Position numbers and translations under genes: made by a program. A stretch of 64,000 bases of DNA from Methylibium rhizosphaerae (GTDB taxonomy: Bacteria; Pseudomonadota; Gammaproteobacteria; Burkholderiales; Burkholderiaceae_C), in contig NZ_SWAR01000006.1 of the NCBI RefSeq assembly GCF_006386545.1, positions 145,485-209,484 on the forward strand, read 5' to 3'. Numbering within the stretch: the first letter of the stretch is position 1; each line of letters opens with the position of its first letter. Below the pieces are notes generated by a model. The model did no database searches, was not told the DNA's origin, and was given only the letters and a program-made list of their open reading frames with translations. Shown piece after piece: positions 43,542 to 51,885 of this stretch.

Positions 43542-44261
43542 ATGACGACTTCGGCACACAGGCTCTACGCAGGCGCCAGCGGCTATGCCTTCAAGGAGTG
43601 GAAGGGAACCTTCTACCCCGAGCAGATCAAGCCCGAGGACATGCTGGCCTGGTATGCGGAGCGCCTGCCCACGGTCGAGATCAACAACACCTTCTATGCG
43701 ATGCCCAAGGCCACCGTGCTGGCCCACTGGGCCGAGGTGACGCCGGCGCACTTCCGCTTCGCCATCAAGGCGCCCAAGCGCATCACGCACGAAGCGAGAT
43801 TGAAGGCCGATGCATCGGCCGATTCGGTGGCCTACCTCTACAAGGTGCTGGAAGCGCTGGGCAGCAAGCGCGGGCCGGTGCTGTTCCAGCTGCCGCCCTT
43901 CCTGAAGAAGGACCTGCCGCGGCTGGCCGAATTCCTGTCGCTGCTGCCGGCCGGGCATCTGGCGGCCTTCGAGTTCCGCAACGACAGCTGGTTCGACGAC
44001 GAGGTGTATGCACTGCTGCGCGACGCCGGCGCTTCCCTGTGCTTCTCCGAACGAGAAGACAACGCGCCGCCGCCGCTGGTGGAGACCGCGCCCTGGGGGT
44101 ACGTCCGGCTGCGGCTCGAAGACTACGCGGACGGCGACCTGGCGTCGTGGGCCGAGCGCCTGGCCGCCACCGGCTGGCAGCAGGTCCATGCCTACTTCAT
44201 GCACGAGCCGACGGCACCCGGCTATGCGCACAAGCTGCAGAGCTTAAGCCTCGCGGGCTGA
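43542..44261 (+). CDS. DUF72 domain protein
   Basis: A 239-residue TIM-barrel-like protein of the DUF72 (YecE) family. Features: LYAGASGYAFKEWKGTFYPEQIKPEDMLAWYAERLPTVEINNTFYAMP at the start, FRFAIKAPKRITHEARLK, GPVLFQLPPFLKKD and FEFRNDSWFDDEVY. The ATG at 43542 is chosen because the preceding residues do not resemble the family. The family has a likely nucleic-acid-related or hydrolase role that remains unestablished. Confidence 0.9.
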   Translation: MTTSAHRLYAGASGYAFKEWKGTFYPEQIKPEDMLAWYAERLPTVEINNTFYAMPKATVLAHWAEVTPAHFRFAIKAPKRITHEARLKADASADSVAYLYKVLEALGSKRGPVLFQLPPFLKKDLPRLAEFLSLLPAGHLAAFEFRNDSWFDDEVYALLRDAGASLCFSEREDNAPPPLVETAPWGYVRLRLEDYADGDLASWAERLAATGWQQVHAYFMHEPTAPGYAHKLQSLSLAG

Positions 44262-44388
44262 GCGAAACACACTCTTTCGTACCCGCCCCCACCCGTTCAC
44301 GGGTACAGGCTTGCGCCGGCCCCACACGCGCAGTTCAATCACATCAGACGGGGCTTTGTTGCCGCTGGTGGCGAGAAAGGACGGGACC

Positions 44389-45393
44389 ATGAAGTTCCTA
44401 TGGCCCGAACTGCTGTGGTTGCTTGTCCTGCTGCCGCTGCTGGCAGCTGCCCGCATGTGGCTGCTGCGCCGCCGCCGAGACCAGCTGGCCGGAGCCTGGC
44501 CGGGCATGTTCGGTGCCGCTCCCGCCGCCAACCCAGGACGCGTACGTGCCAGCGAGCTGCTGCTGCTCGTGGGCCTGGCGGTGCTGATCGTGGCGATGGC
44601 GCGGCCGATGTGGTCGCTGCCGGAAACCGGCCCCGACCAGACCATCGTGCTGGCCATCGACCTGTCGGGCAGCATGGCTGCCGCCGACATCGCGCCCAAC
44701 CGCCTGGCGGCAGCACAGAAGGCGGCCAAGAAGTTCGTGCAGGAACTGCCTCGCGGCGTGCAGGTCGCGGTGGTTGCCTATGCCGACAGCGCCGAGCTCG
44801 TTCAGCCGCCCACACTGGTGCGCGAACGCGCCACCGAAGCGATCGACCGCTTCCAGCTGCAAGGAGGCACCGCCATCGGCGACGGCATCGTCACCGCCCT
44901 GAGCGCCCTGTTTCCGGGGCAGGCCCTCGACCTCGCTTCGGTGCAGCAGCCACCGCCCGCGCATGCGGTGCCGGCGCCGCCGGCGGTGGCGCCCGGCTCC
45001 TATGCCGAAGGCCTGATCGTGCTGCTCACCGATGGCGAAAACACCATGGGCAGCGACCCGCTCGATGCGGCGCGGCTCGCCGCACAGCGCGGTGTCAAGG
45101 TGTGCACCGTCGGCTTCGGCACGGCCGACGGCGCCATCGTGCGTTCCGAGGGCGCGAGCGAGCATGTGGGGCTCGACGAGGTGGGCCTGAAGGAAATCGC
45201 CCGCCTGACGGCCGGCGAATATTTCCGCGCCACCAATGTCGACGAGCTCAAGCAGGTCTATAGCGAGCTGAAGAGCCGGCTGGTCACCCGCGTGCACGAG
45301 ACCGAGGCCACCGCCGTGGTGGCCGGGCTCGGGGCGGTGCTGCTGCTGGCTGCCGCCGGCCTGTCGCTGTGGCGCAGCGGCGCGGTGGCGTAG
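44389..45393 (+). CDS. von Willebrand factor A domain membrane protein (BatA-like)
   Basis: A 334-residue protein with two N-terminal helices (LLWLLVLLPLLAAARMWLL and LLLLVGLAVLIVAMA), a VWA domain with the metal site DLSGSM (MIDAS DxSxS) and LLTDGENTMGSDP, and a C-terminal membrane helix (AVVAGLGAVLLLAAAGLSL). This is the layout of BatA/YfbK-like proteins, usually next to a MoxR ATPase. No MoxR gene lies nearby here, which is unusual. A long insert of Pro/Ala (about residues 188-203) sits between strands of the VWA fold. ATG 44389 follows GAAAGGACGGG. Confidence 0.85.
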   Translation: MKFLWPELLWLLVLLPLLAAARMWLLRRRRDQLAGAWPGMFGAAPAANPGRVRASELLLLVGLAVLIVAMARPMWSLPETGPDQTIVLAIDLSGSMAAADIAPNRLAAAQKAAKKFVQELPRGVQVAVVAYADSAELVQPPTLVRERATEAIDRFQLQGGTAIGDGIVTALSALFPGQALDLASVQQPPPAHAVPAPPAVAPGSYAEGLIVLLTDGENTMGSDPLDAARLAAQRGVKVCTVGFGTADGAIVRSEGASEHVGLDEVGLKEIARLTAGEYFRATNVDELKQVYSELKSRLVTRVHETEATAVVAGLGAVLLLAAAGLSLWRSGAVA

Positions 45394-45409
45394 ACGAGCC
45401 GCCGGACCG

Positions 45410-46264
45410 TCAGCCCGCCGGCTGGCGCTGCAGGGCCTGCGCCAGCGTGCGCACGAAGGCCGCGGCCGCATGCCGGCGCCCGGCTTCGTTGAGATGCCCG
45501 CCGTCGTCGGTGTAGTCGGGCGCCAGCGTGTGTACCGGCTTGCCGTCGTGGTCGAAGCTGCTGCGGCGGCCGTCCGGCAGGGTCGACTCGATGCGCGCCA
45601 GGTCGAACACCAGCGCCTTGCCGTCGCCGAAGCGCGCGAGCAGGCTCTGGTTGTAGGCATTGCGCAAGGCGTTGTCGGCGTCGCCTTCGATCTCGCGGCC
45701 GAGCAGGCGCTTGAGGGGCGTCTTCCAGCCCGGCGCCTGCGAGCGCACCGGCGTCGTCACGTGCACCAGACGCGTGCCGGGGCTGGCGGCGCTCACCTGC
45801 GAGACCATCGACTCGTAGCGGCCGAGCAGGCCGTCCTGGCCTTGCGCGTCGCGGGCCACGTCTTCGTAGCAGAGCTTCAGCAGCGCGACGTCGAAGCCGC
45901 CGTCGGACGCCAGCAGCTGGCCGAACGACGCGATCTTGGTGTCCGGCACGCCGTTCCTGCCGACCTGTACGTGGAACAGCCCGGGGCCGGCCGGCGCCTG
46001 CGTGCCTTCGTCGAAGCGTTCGATGCGCAGCGTCACGCCGGTCTCGCGCACGAGGTCGCGCACGCCGTCGAGGATGTTGCGGCCCACCGACTGGTGGGCG
46101 AACAGGATGCGCGCCTGCGAGATGGCCTGCAGGTCGGCCTTCACGGCGACCAGGTCCACGGGAACCTCCGTTGAGCGTGCCGAGCAGCCGCCGAGCGCTG
46201 CCGGCACCAGGGGCGAAAGGGCCGCACCGAGCACGGCCGCACGTCGATTGAGCAGGTGGGTCAT
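45410..46264 (-). CDS. SGNH/GDSL-hydrolase-like lipoprotein
   Basis: A 284-residue protein with a lipoprotein signal: RRAAVLGAALSPLVPAALGGCS, lipid cysteine at about residue 27. The mature protein has FAHQSVGRNILDGV in place of the usual GDSL block, KLCYEDV in the middle and DDGGHLNEAGRR near the end (DxxH block V). It therefore resembles the SGNH/GDSL hydrolase fold with an atypical nucleophile block. It is the last gene of the asnB-ACP-ligase run and would be placed in the outer membrane or periplasm, acting as an esterase or acyltransferase on the product (inference). Confidence 0.7.
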   Translation of the reverse strand: MTHLLNRRAAVLGAALSPLVPAALGGCSARSTEVPVDLVAVKADLQAISQARILFAHQSVGRNILDGVRDLVRETGVTLRIERFDEGTQAPAGPGLFHVQVGRNGVPDTKIASFGQLLASDGGFDVALLKLCYEDVARDAQGQDGLLGRYESMVSQVSAASPGTRLVHVTTPVRSQAPGWKTPLKRLLGREIEGDADNALRNAYNQSLLARFGDGKALVFDLARIESTLPDGRRSSFDHDGKPVHTLAPDYTDDGGHLNEAGRRHAAAAFVRTLAQALQRQPAG

Positions 46265-46271
46265 GGGATGG

Positions 46272-46919
46272 CTAGGAAGGGTCGGCCGCCGGCGGGGCGG
46301 CGTTGCTTTCGGGGGTGTCGGCGGGCGGCCGCTTGCGCCAGCCCACCACGCGGCCGGGATTGCCGGCCACGATGGCATACGCCGGCACCGACTTGTTGAG
46401 CACGGTGCAGGCCGAGATGATGGCGCCGCGATGGATGGTGACGCCCGGCATCACGAACACGCCGGCTCCCAGCCACACGTCGTCTTCGATCACCACCTCC
46501 TTCTCGTCCCAGCCCTGCAGCTGCCAGGGGGTGTCGGGGTCGTCGAAGCGGTGGTTCACCGACCACACCTTCACGTCCGGGCCGAAGCCGACCCAGTCGC
46601 CGATGCGCACACCGCCGCCGCCGGTGATGAACACGTTCTGCGCGAAGTTGCAGTGGGCACCGATGCGGACCTTGTCGGCGCTGGTGACGCGAAAGCCCGC
46701 CAGCACGCGCGCATGCGGGCCCAGGTGGCCGAGCACCCGCGGCAGCAGGCGGGCACGCAGCCAAACGCCCAGGCGCAGCGGCACGGCGCACAGCAGCCAC
46801 AGCCATAGCTCGTCGGCGTCGGTGCGCAGCTGCCAGAGCAGGCGCTTCACGAAGCCGCCCTGCGGCTGCGGGCGGCTGTGGGCATGCTCGTGGTCTGCGC
46901 TGTCGACGATCCCGCCCAT
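46272..46919 (-). CDS. left-handed beta-helix acyltransferase (WcaF/LbH family)
   Basis: A 215-residue hexapeptide-repeat acyltransferase. An N-terminal helical segment (LWLWLLCAVPLRLGVWLRARLLP) precedes the repeats VRIGAHCNFAQNVFITGGGGVRIGDWVGFGPDVKVWSVNHRFDD, where the NH pair is the usual catalytic histidine context. The end is GAIISACTVLNKSVPAYAIVAGNPGRVVGWRK, the family signature. Such enzymes acetylate sugars or amino groups using acetyl-CoA or acyl-ACP. The start overlaps the NadE-like stop by 1 bp. Confidence 0.88.
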   Translation of the reverse strand: MGGIVDSADHEHAHSRPQPQGGFVKRLLWQLRTDADELWLWLLCAVPLRLGVWLRARLLPRVLGHLGPHARVLAGFRVTSADKVRIGAHCNFAQNVFITGGGGVRIGDWVGFGPDVKVWSVNHRFDDPDTPWQLQGWDEKEVVIEDDVWLGAGVFVMPGVTIHRGAIISACTVLNKSVPAYAIVAGNPGRVVGWRKRPPADTPESNAAPPAADPS

Positions 46920-47893
46920 CAGCCGACTCCCGGGATCTCCTGCACCAGCAGCGGCTTCTGGTGCAGGTAGCGCGTGGTCGAACGCTTGAGATCGATGTCC
47001 TTGAACGCATGCTCCACCTGGGCTGCAGACAGGCCGGCGGCCGCCGCGGCCTCGCCGGCGGCGATGCCGTGGTTCTTCGCGTACAGGCACAGGTCAAGCT
47101 TGTCGTAGGGCAGGCTGAAATAGAACTCATCCTGGCCCTGCGGCAGCGAATAGGTGTCGGTGGTGGGCGGGCGCCGGCGAATCTCTTCAGGCACGCCCAG
47201 ATACTCGGCGAGCTGGTAGACCTGGCTCTTGTAGAGGTGCGCGATCGGCTTGATGTCGGCCGCACCGTCGCCTTGCTTGACGAAAAAGCCCTGGTCGTAC
47301 TCGAGCCGGTTCGGCGTGCCGGCCACGGCGTAGTTCAGGCGGTCGGCCCAGTGGTACTCGACCATCTTGCGCACGCGCTGCTTGAAGTTGGTGGCGGCCA
47401 GGATGGCGAGGTAGGCGTCCAGGGTGAGCCGCACCTTCACCTCGCGGCCTTCGGGCGAACGTGCCACCACCGAATAGAAGTTGAGACCCTGGTGCTCTGG
47501 GCCGGGCAGCACGATCTTGAACTTCCACTGCGGCGTGAACTCGGGGATGACCTGCGCCACCGCGGCATTGCGGCGCTCGTAGCACTTGAGCGCGGCCAGC
47601 GCCGGCGCGATGTCCTCGACGGTGCTGCGAATCTCGAAGCGGTTCGCCAGGAGCTGCCCCAGGCGCAGGGATTCCGGGTCGGAGTCTGCCTCGGGCATGA
47701 AGATGCCGAACACGCGCTCGGCGCCCAGCGCTCGGGCCGCCAGCGCGGCGGTCACCGAGCTGTCGATGCCGCCGGAGATGCCCACCACGATGCCCTTGCG
47801 GCGCAGGTCGCGCACCTGGCGCCGCATCGCCTCGCCGATGCGCTCGGCCTCGGCGGCCGCATCGAGCTTCAAGGCATTGCTGTCGAAAGTCAT
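46919..47893 (-). CDS. nadE: NAD+ synthase family protein (NadE-like)
   Basis: A 324-residue ammonia-dependent amide synthetase. The ATP pyrophosphatase loop is SGGIDSS (residues 40-46). Downstream, GTPNRLEYDQGFFVKQGDGAADIKPIAHLYKSQVYQLAEYLGVPEEI is the synthase core. It lacks the N-terminal nitrilase domain of glutamine-dependent NadE. The usual housekeeping NadE is about 270 residues and this one has extra segments (KCYERRNAAVAQ and following), so it may be a paralog specialised for the operon. It lies between the acyl-adenylating ligase and acyltransferase. Confidence 0.85.
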   Translation of the reverse strand: MTFDSNALKLDAAAEAERIGEAMRRQVRDLRRKGIVVGISGGIDSSVTAALAARALGAERVFGIFMPEADSDPESLRLGQLLANRFEIRSTVEDIAPALAALKCYERRNAAVAQVIPEFTPQWKFKIVLPGPEHQGLNFYSVVARSPEGREVKVRLTLDAYLAILAATNFKQRVRKMVEYHWADRLNYAVAGTPNRLEYDQGFFVKQGDGAADIKPIAHLYKSQVYQLAEYLGVPEEIRRRPPTTDTYSLPQGQDEFYFSLPYDKLDLCLYAKNHGIAAGEAAAAAGLSAAQVEHAFKDIDLKRSTTRYLHQKPLLVQEIPGVG

Positions 47894-47932
47894 GTAGGTT
47901 CCCTCTGGATGTTGTCGTCTTCTCTGGCGGGT

Positions 47933-49489
47933 TCAGGCGAGCCCGATCTTGCTGATCTTGCCGGAGGCCGTCTTGGGCAGTTCGGCCACGAAGGCCACGT
48001 GCTTGGGCACCATGAACTTCTCGAGCCGGCGCTGGCAATGCTTGATGACTTCGGCCTGCGTCAGGCTGGCGCCGTCGTGCAGGGCCACGAAGGCCTTGAT
48101 CGCGCTGCCCAGCACGTCGTCGGGCACGCCGATCACCGCGGCCTCCCGCACCGCCTGCATCTCGTACAGCGCGCTTTCCACCTCGCGCGGACCGACACGC
48201 TCGCCGGCGGTCTTGATGAGCTCGTCCTTGCGTGCAACGAAGTGCAGGTAGCCGTCTGCGTCCTGCCGGAACAGGTCGCCGGTGCGCAGCTCCCGCTCGC
48301 CCGGGTAGCGCCCCGGCCGCAGCGCACGCTCGGTCTCTTCGGGGCGGTTCCAGTAGCCCAGCATCACATGCGGACCGCGCACGATCAGCTCGCCCGGCTG
48401 GTCGGCTGCGGTGACCACTTCACCCTGCTCGTTCTCGATCCAGGCTTCGGTGTCGGGGATCGCGATGCCCACCGAGGTCGGCTTGGCATCCACCAGCTCG
48501 GGGGGCAGGTAGGACACGCGGGCGCACTCGGTCTGGCCGTACATCGAATAGAACCGCGCCTGCGGCAGCAGCCTGCGCCAGCGGTCCACATGCGAGGCCG
48601 GCATGGCCTGGGCCGCATTGGTGATGCACCGCACCGACGCGAAGTCGCGGGCATCGAGCTCCTTCAGGTTGAGCAGAAGCGCGCTGATGGTGGGCACCAG
48701 CGGCAAGGTGGTGGCCCGCTCCTTCTTGAGCTGCTCGATGTACTGGTACGGGTAGAGGAACTGCTTCTCGAGCACCACCGTGGCGCCGGTGCGAAACGCG
48801 GTGAGCACCTGGTAGAGCCCGTAGCCGAAGGCCAGCGGCAGCGCGGACAGGATCACGTCGCTGGCCTGGCTTTGCAGGTAGGTGCAGATGGAGCCGGACA
48901 CGGCGTCCATGTTGGCGTGGGACAGCATCACGCCCTTGGGCCGGCCGGTCGTACCCGAGGTATAGATCAGGCTGGCGAGATCGAGGCTGATGTTGCGGTT
49001 GCCGGGCAGACTGGGGGCATGGGCCGCGCGCAGCGTGTCGAGCCGATGCACCTGCCTGCCGGCTTGCTGCAGCAGGGCGACGGTTTCGGCGTCGGCCTCC
49101 TGGTCGAGCACCACCACGTGTTGCAGCTGCGGGCAGCTCGCCAGCTCGTGCGCCGCGGCGGCCAGGGCGCGGGCGCCCACCATCAGCACGCGAACGCCGC
49201 AGTCGTTCAGCAGGAACGCAAGCTTGTCCGGCTTCGCCTGCGGGTTGACGGTGACGAACACGCCCGAGGCCTTCAGGGTGGCGAAGATGGCCTCGACCGT
49301 CTCGATGCTGTTGTCGTGATGGATCGCGACCCGCTGCTGGCGCAGCAGGCCGAGTGCGCGCAGGGCATGGGCGAGCGCATTGGTGTGGCGCTCCAGCTCG
49401 GCATAGCTTGCGCGCCGGCTGCCGCACACCAGCGCGGCCTTGTCGGGGAAACGCTGAGCGGTGTCGTGCAGGAACCGGTCAAGCAACAT
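47933..49489 (-). CDS. acyl-adenylating AMP-dependent ligase
   Basis: A 518-residue ANL superfamily enzyme. The ATP loop is YTSGTTGRPKGVMLS (about residues 176-190). Other motifs are YGQTE, GYWNRPEET, TGDLF and the C-terminal lysine in PKTASGKISK. It should activate a carboxylic acid as the adenylate and load it on the acyl carrier protein encoded just upstream, with which it overlaps by 11 bp. Related ligases occur in exosortase A (XrtA) associated gene sets. Substrate unknown. Confidence 0.9.
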   Translation of the reverse strand: MLLDRFLHDTAQRFPDKAALVCGSRRASYAELERHTNALAHALRALGLLRQQRVAIHHDNSIETVEAIFATLKASGVFVTVNPQAKPDKLAFLLNDCGVRVLMVGARALAAAAHELASCPQLQHVVVLDQEADAETVALLQQAGRQVHRLDTLRAAHAPSLPGNRNISLDLASLIYTSGTTGRPKGVMLSHANMDAVSGSICTYLQSQASDVILSALPLAFGYGLYQVLTAFRTGATVVLEKQFLYPYQYIEQLKKERATTLPLVPTISALLLNLKELDARDFASVRCITNAAQAMPASHVDRWRRLLPQARFYSMYGQTECARVSYLPPELVDAKPTSVGIAIPDTEAWIENEQGEVVTAADQPGELIVRGPHVMLGYWNRPEETERALRPGRYPGERELRTGDLFRQDADGYLHFVARKDELIKTAGERVGPREVESALYEMQAVREAAVIGVPDDVLGSAIKAFVALHDGASLTQAEVIKHCQRRLEKFMVPKHVAFVAELPKTASGKISKIGLA

Positions 49490-49766
49490 GTTCGGGCTGC
49501 TGCAGCCGCTGCGTCTTGCGCATCACGAACTGCACGATGTTGTCGACCGAATCGAGGTTCTCGGGCACCAGCTCGCGGTCGTCGACCTTCATCGAGTACG
49601 AGTGCTCCAGGAACATCACGACCTCCAGCACGCCGGTGGAGTCGATGGTGCCGGTTTCGAGGAAGGACTCGCCGTCGGCCAGCATCGCGGAAGCGTCGCC
49701 CATCAGCAGCTCGTTGATGACGAACTGGCGGATGTCAGAGCGCAACTGTTGCTCGTTCTTGAACAT
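49479..49766 (-). CDS. acyl carrier protein
   Basis: A 95-residue acyl carrier protein. The phosphopantetheine serine is Ser43 in GTIDSTGVLEVV (the DSxG/xV motif of carrier proteins). It begins MFKNEQQLRSDIRQFVINELL and is not the housekeeping AcpP, which is more acidic and sits with fab genes. It overlaps the end of asnB by 32 bp and the start of the ligase by 11 bp, so the three are tightly coupled. Confidence 0.9.
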   Translation of the reverse strand: MFKNEQQLRSDIRQFVINELLMGDASAMLADGESFLETGTIDSTGVLEVVMFLEHSYSMKVDDRELVPENLDSVDNIVQFVMRKTQRLQQPEHVA

Positions 49767-51702
49767 GGTGGGTTTCTCCCTGGGTGGGCAATTTGAAGTT
49801 GTCGACGAACAGGTGGTTGAGCAGCTGCAGCGAAGCCACCGTGGCCAGCGCCATCTCGTCGCGCTCGCTCGGCGCGGCCGGGTTTGCCTTGCTCAGCAGT
49901 TTCTCGACGGCCGGCACGTGGGCGAAGCCGCTGCGCTGCAGCGCCTCGCGCTCGAGCAGCCGGCTCGTCAGGCTGCCCCCGGCCAGGCTGGCGCCGATGG
50001 GTGCGCGGTAGGGCTGCTTGGGCCGCGACGCGATGGCGGGCGGGAGGATGTCCGCGAAGGCGCGCTTGAGGATGAACTTCTCCTCCAGCCCGCGCAGCTT
50101 GTGCCGCGGCGGAATGCGCGCTGCCAGCTCGACGAGCCGGTGGTCCAGGAAGGGCACCCGGCCCTCGATCGACTGGCCCATCATCATGCGGTCGCCCTGC
50201 GAGTTGAGCAGGTAGCACGACATGAACAGCGTCATCTCCAGGTACTGAGCCCGCGCCAGCGGGTGCCAGCGCTCGCGCCCGGGGTCGAGGTAGGCATCGA
50301 GCTCCGCGAACATCGCTTCCTCGCCGGGCATCTGCGCCCGGAAGTCGGGCGAGAAGACCCGCTTCATCTGGGCGCCGTTGCTCCAGCGGCGGCGGTGCGA
50401 GTAGTACGGGTCGGCCGTGTTCTCGAGGTCCTGCCGGAAGAACAGGCGCCAGAACGCCTCGGCCTTCGGGTCGCGCTCGATGTAGCCGTACAGGCGCGAC
50501 AGCAGCGCCGGGCGCCAGGCCGACTCGGGATGGCGGGCCCAGAACCGGCGCACCTTGTCCTCGCGGAAGATGTTGTAGCCGCCGAAGATCTCGTCGGCGC
50601 CCTCGCCGGTGAGCACCACCTTCACGCCCGATTCGCGCACCAGCCGGGCCAGGCGCATAAGCGGCGCCGGCGCGGTGCGCATCATCGGCCGTTCGGCGAA
50701 CCACACCACGTCGGCGAAGCTCTCGCCGATGGAGGCGCCGTCGACCTCGACCTCGCGGTGCGAGGTCTGCAGGTGGGTCACCATCTGCCGCTGGTAGTCG
50801 CGTTCGTCGAAGCGGGCATCGGCAAAGCCGACCGAGAACGTGGTCAGGTCGTTGATGTGGTGGCGCTTGACCAGCGCGGTGAGGATGGACGAATCGAGTC
50901 CGCCGCTCAGGTAGGTCGCCACCGGCACGTCGGAGCGAAGCTGCAGGCGCACCGCGTCCTGCAGCAGCTCGCGCACGTCGGCCTGCCAGGCCTCGAACGG
51001 GCGGTCTTCGTAGTCCCCCGCGTCCGGGAATTCATGGCGCCAGTATTGGTGCAGCCTGCGACGCCCGGGTTCGAGCACCAGCAAACGCCCCGGCGCCAGC
51101 TCCTCGACACCCTTGAACGGCGTGCGCGGCGGCACGGGGACCCACAGCGTCGCGATCTGCTCGATGGCGGCCGGGTCGATCTCGGCGCGCAGGCCTCCAT
51201 GGGCCAGCAGGGCCTTGATCTCGGAGCCGAACAGCACGGTGCCGTCGGCCAGCGTGGCATGGAACAGCGGGCGGATGCCGACGCGGTCGCGGGCCAGCAC
51301 CAGGCGGCGGCGCTTGGCGTCCCACAGCGCGATGGCGAACTGGCCGTTCAGCTCGTCGACGAAGTCCAGTCCCTTTTCCTCATAGAGGTGGACGATGGTC
51401 TCGGTGTCGCTGCGGGTCTTGAAGACATGGCCGCGCTTTTCGAGCTCGGCGCGCAGTTCGATGTAGTTGAAGATCTCGCCGTTGAAGGCGACCCACACGC
51501 TGCCGTCTTCGTTGCACAGCGGCTGCTGACCGCCGCCGAGGTCGATGATCGACAGGCGCCGATGGCCCAGCCCGATGCCGGGCGCCTGGAAATAGCCTTC
51601 TTCGTCGGGGCCGCGGTGCGTGAGCGCGCGCGTCATCCGGCGCAGCGCGAGGCCGTCAGCCGGTTGAAAGTCTTGATGCCAGAGGCCCGCAACGCCGCAC
51701 AT
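49735..51702 (-). CDS. asnB: asparagine synthase-like amidotransferase (glutamine hydrolysing)
   Basis: A 655-residue AsnB-type protein. It starts MCGVAGLW, so Cys2 becomes the N-terminal nucleophile of the glutaminase domain (residues 1-205). The second domain has the ATP pyrophosphatase loop YLSGGLDSSILTAL and GEGADEIFGGYNIF. Length and the VRDV/QDAVRLQLRSDVP pattern match amidotransferases of polysaccharide and exosortase A gene sets more than primary AsnB (about 555). It is the first gene of the operon; the start at 51702 is the only one that exposes Cys2. Confidence 0.92.
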   Translation of the reverse strand: MCGVAGLWHQDFQPADGLALRRMTRALTHRGPDEEGYFQAPGIGLGHRRLSIIDLGGGQQPLCNEDGSVWVAFNGEIFNYIELRAELEKRGHVFKTRSDTETIVHLYEEKGLDFVDELNGQFAIALWDAKRRRLVLARDRVGIRPLFHATLADGTVLFGSEIKALLAHGGLRAEIDPAAIEQIATLWVPVPPRTPFKGVEELAPGRLLVLEPGRRRLHQYWRHEFPDAGDYEDRPFEAWQADVRELLQDAVRLQLRSDVPVATYLSGGLDSSILTALVKRHHINDLTTFSVGFADARFDERDYQRQMVTHLQTSHREVEVDGASIGESFADVVWFAERPMMRTAPAPLMRLARLVRESGVKVVLTGEGADEIFGGYNIFREDKVRRFWARHPESAWRPALLSRLYGYIERDPKAEAFWRLFFRQDLENTADPYYSHRRRWSNGAQMKRVFSPDFRAQMPGEEAMFAELDAYLDPGRERWHPLARAQYLEMTLFMSCYLLNSQGDRMMMGQSIEGRVPFLDHRLVELAARIPPRHKLRGLEEKFILKRAFADILPPAIASRPKQPYRAPIGASLAGGSLTSRLLEREALQRSGFAHVPAVEKLLSKANPAAPSERDEMALATVASLQLLNHLFVDNFKLPTQGETHHVQERATVAL

Positions 51703-51815
51703 GAATTTCGTGAATTCGTGAACCATTCGCCTCGATGGAGGCGCCTGGAGGCTGGCAAATATCACACGCGTTACAAGTGGCGACTAGCCTCCAATTGGGG
51801 GTTCCTGCCCGGCGA

Positions 51816-51832
51816 CCCCCGCGAGCCGGGGG
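51816..51832. terminator. hairpin between asnB and mltA
   Basis: CCCCCG-CGAGC-CGGGGG, a perfect 6-bp stem, lies about 55 bases downstream of the mltA stop and upstream of asnB, both on the minus strand. No T-run follows. It may end mltA transcription or shape the asnB leader. The stretch 51703-51790 before asnB is comparatively A/T rich and probably holds the asnB promoter. Confidence 0.35.
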
Positions 51833-51885
51833 CCGCAAAGGCGGCAATATTTCTCAGTTGGCGGCGCCGGGCCGGCCCGAGCCGT

